Positions 63,626 to 64,000 of a stretch of DNA of 64,000 bases are shown one piece after another. Source of the DNA: Saprospiraceae bacterium (GTDB taxonomy: Bacteria > Bacteroidota > Bacteroidia > Chitinophagales > Saprospiraceae); the NCBI GenBank assembly GCA_016714445.1, contig JADJNF010000001.1, positions 1,054,001 to 1,118,000 of the forward strand, read 5' to 3'. Position 1 is the first letter of the stretch, and the number at the start of each line of letters is the position of its first letter. The position numbers were made by a program, and so were the translations under genes. The notes under the pieces are model-generated. The model made no database searches. It was not told the origin of the DNA and was given only the letters and a program-made list of their open reading frames with translations.

Positions 63626-64000
63626 TATTTCTAATTTCTTGCTTTATAGTAATAATACCGGTTGAAGTTTATAACTTCGATCCCATAAATTAGCATTTAT
63701 AATGCGCTAAATGCAAATATGGCAAACAAAAGCGCCTCACTCCAAATACCTTCAATATGCTATTTTTGTATGATCAAAATGCTTATCAATTTAAAACTTT
63801 TACAATATTTATCAGGTTGATATTATTCTTAAACATAACTCAAGCTTTTTACTGAGATGAATTTGAAAAATCTTGATGTATGGGATCGCAGATGCAATCT
63901 GCGACCATCGTGGTTTTTTTAGACGTTGCAGTGTATAGGTGTACATACACTTTATCATTGCCCAAAATCTACAAGTTGTCTACCCTGTTTTTTCAAACGC
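63626..64000. other. Non-coding end of window
   Basis: No supported gene. A perfect palindrome TCGCAGAT-GCA-ATCTGCGA lies at 63886-63904, and ATACCGG near 63656 recalls the two-hairpin repeat only weakly. Confidence 0.45.

Overview
The window looks like a chromosomal segment of a member of the Bacteroidota, probably a Saprospira-like lineage. The evidence is the AT-rich DNA, the gene order bamD-rpoZ-coaBC-porD, a type IX secretion accessory gene, many secreted or lipoprotein N-termini, and promoters of the Bacteroidota type (TTG, about 20 nt, TAnnTTTG). The lineage below phylum is inference. No ribosomal RNA is present, and no integrase or complete transposase was recognised.

Layout. 1-8.0 kb, minus strand: a truncated YfcC-like transporter with a lipoprotein amidohydrolase, a carbohydrate-binding-module protein with a histone-H1-like tail, and one tight operon bamD-rpoZ-coaBC-porD-purN. 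8.0-12 kb: a Cys-rich secreted protein, urocanate hydratase and small envelope proteins. 12.2-15.7 kb: a glycosyltransferase plus hddA-gmhA-hddC, a GDP-heptose set without gmhB, then sdaA.

17.4-27.5 kb is the accessory region. It opens with a type II restriction-modification system: a small controller-like HTH protein, a PD-(D/E)XK nuclease, and a convergent N6-adenine methyltransferase broken by one base. The same TATTCC-N5-GGAATA palindrome lies in the promoters of the controller and of the methyltransferase. From about 21.0 to 27.5 kb there is a chain of small genes: a toxin-antitoxin pair with a nonsense codon in the toxin, an HxlR/VOC/SRPBCC/TfoX group, an RNA polymerase alpha-CTD-like protein, rifampin ADP-ribosyltransferase and a lipoprotein. 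They are separated by attC-like imperfect palindromes and by decayed group II introns on the minus strand. I read this as a fossil integron-type cassette array whose attC sites were invaded by introns of the class IIC-attC kind; this is the most unusual part of the window.

27.5-40 kb: a GrpB-like protein, satD-DUF3307 behind three perfect 28-bp palindromic iterons, a sugar isomerase with a Gfo/Idh/MocA oxidoreductase, a divergent MbnP/MbnH-like pair, pruA, coaD and a LytTR regulator. 40.3-42.7 kb: tRNA-Pro, tRNA-Ser, tRNA-Val, a lipoprotein thioredoxin and dnaA. 43-64 kb is mostly housekeeping: a two-gene 5'-nucleotidase, an A-type Fe-S carrier, ruvB, TRAP permeases, sppA, an MFS transporter, a frameshifted zinc-ribbon methyltransferase, an esterase, an RRM protein, a nitrilase, prmC, a flippase, a queuosine-precursor transporter, a LOG-type protein, an NtrC-like regulator without the usual HTH, and ddl.

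A family of about 102-bp two-hairpin repeats with TATAC/GTATA ends is scattered at 8.6, 17.4, 28.6 and 31.6 kb, with one fragment inside the cassette region.
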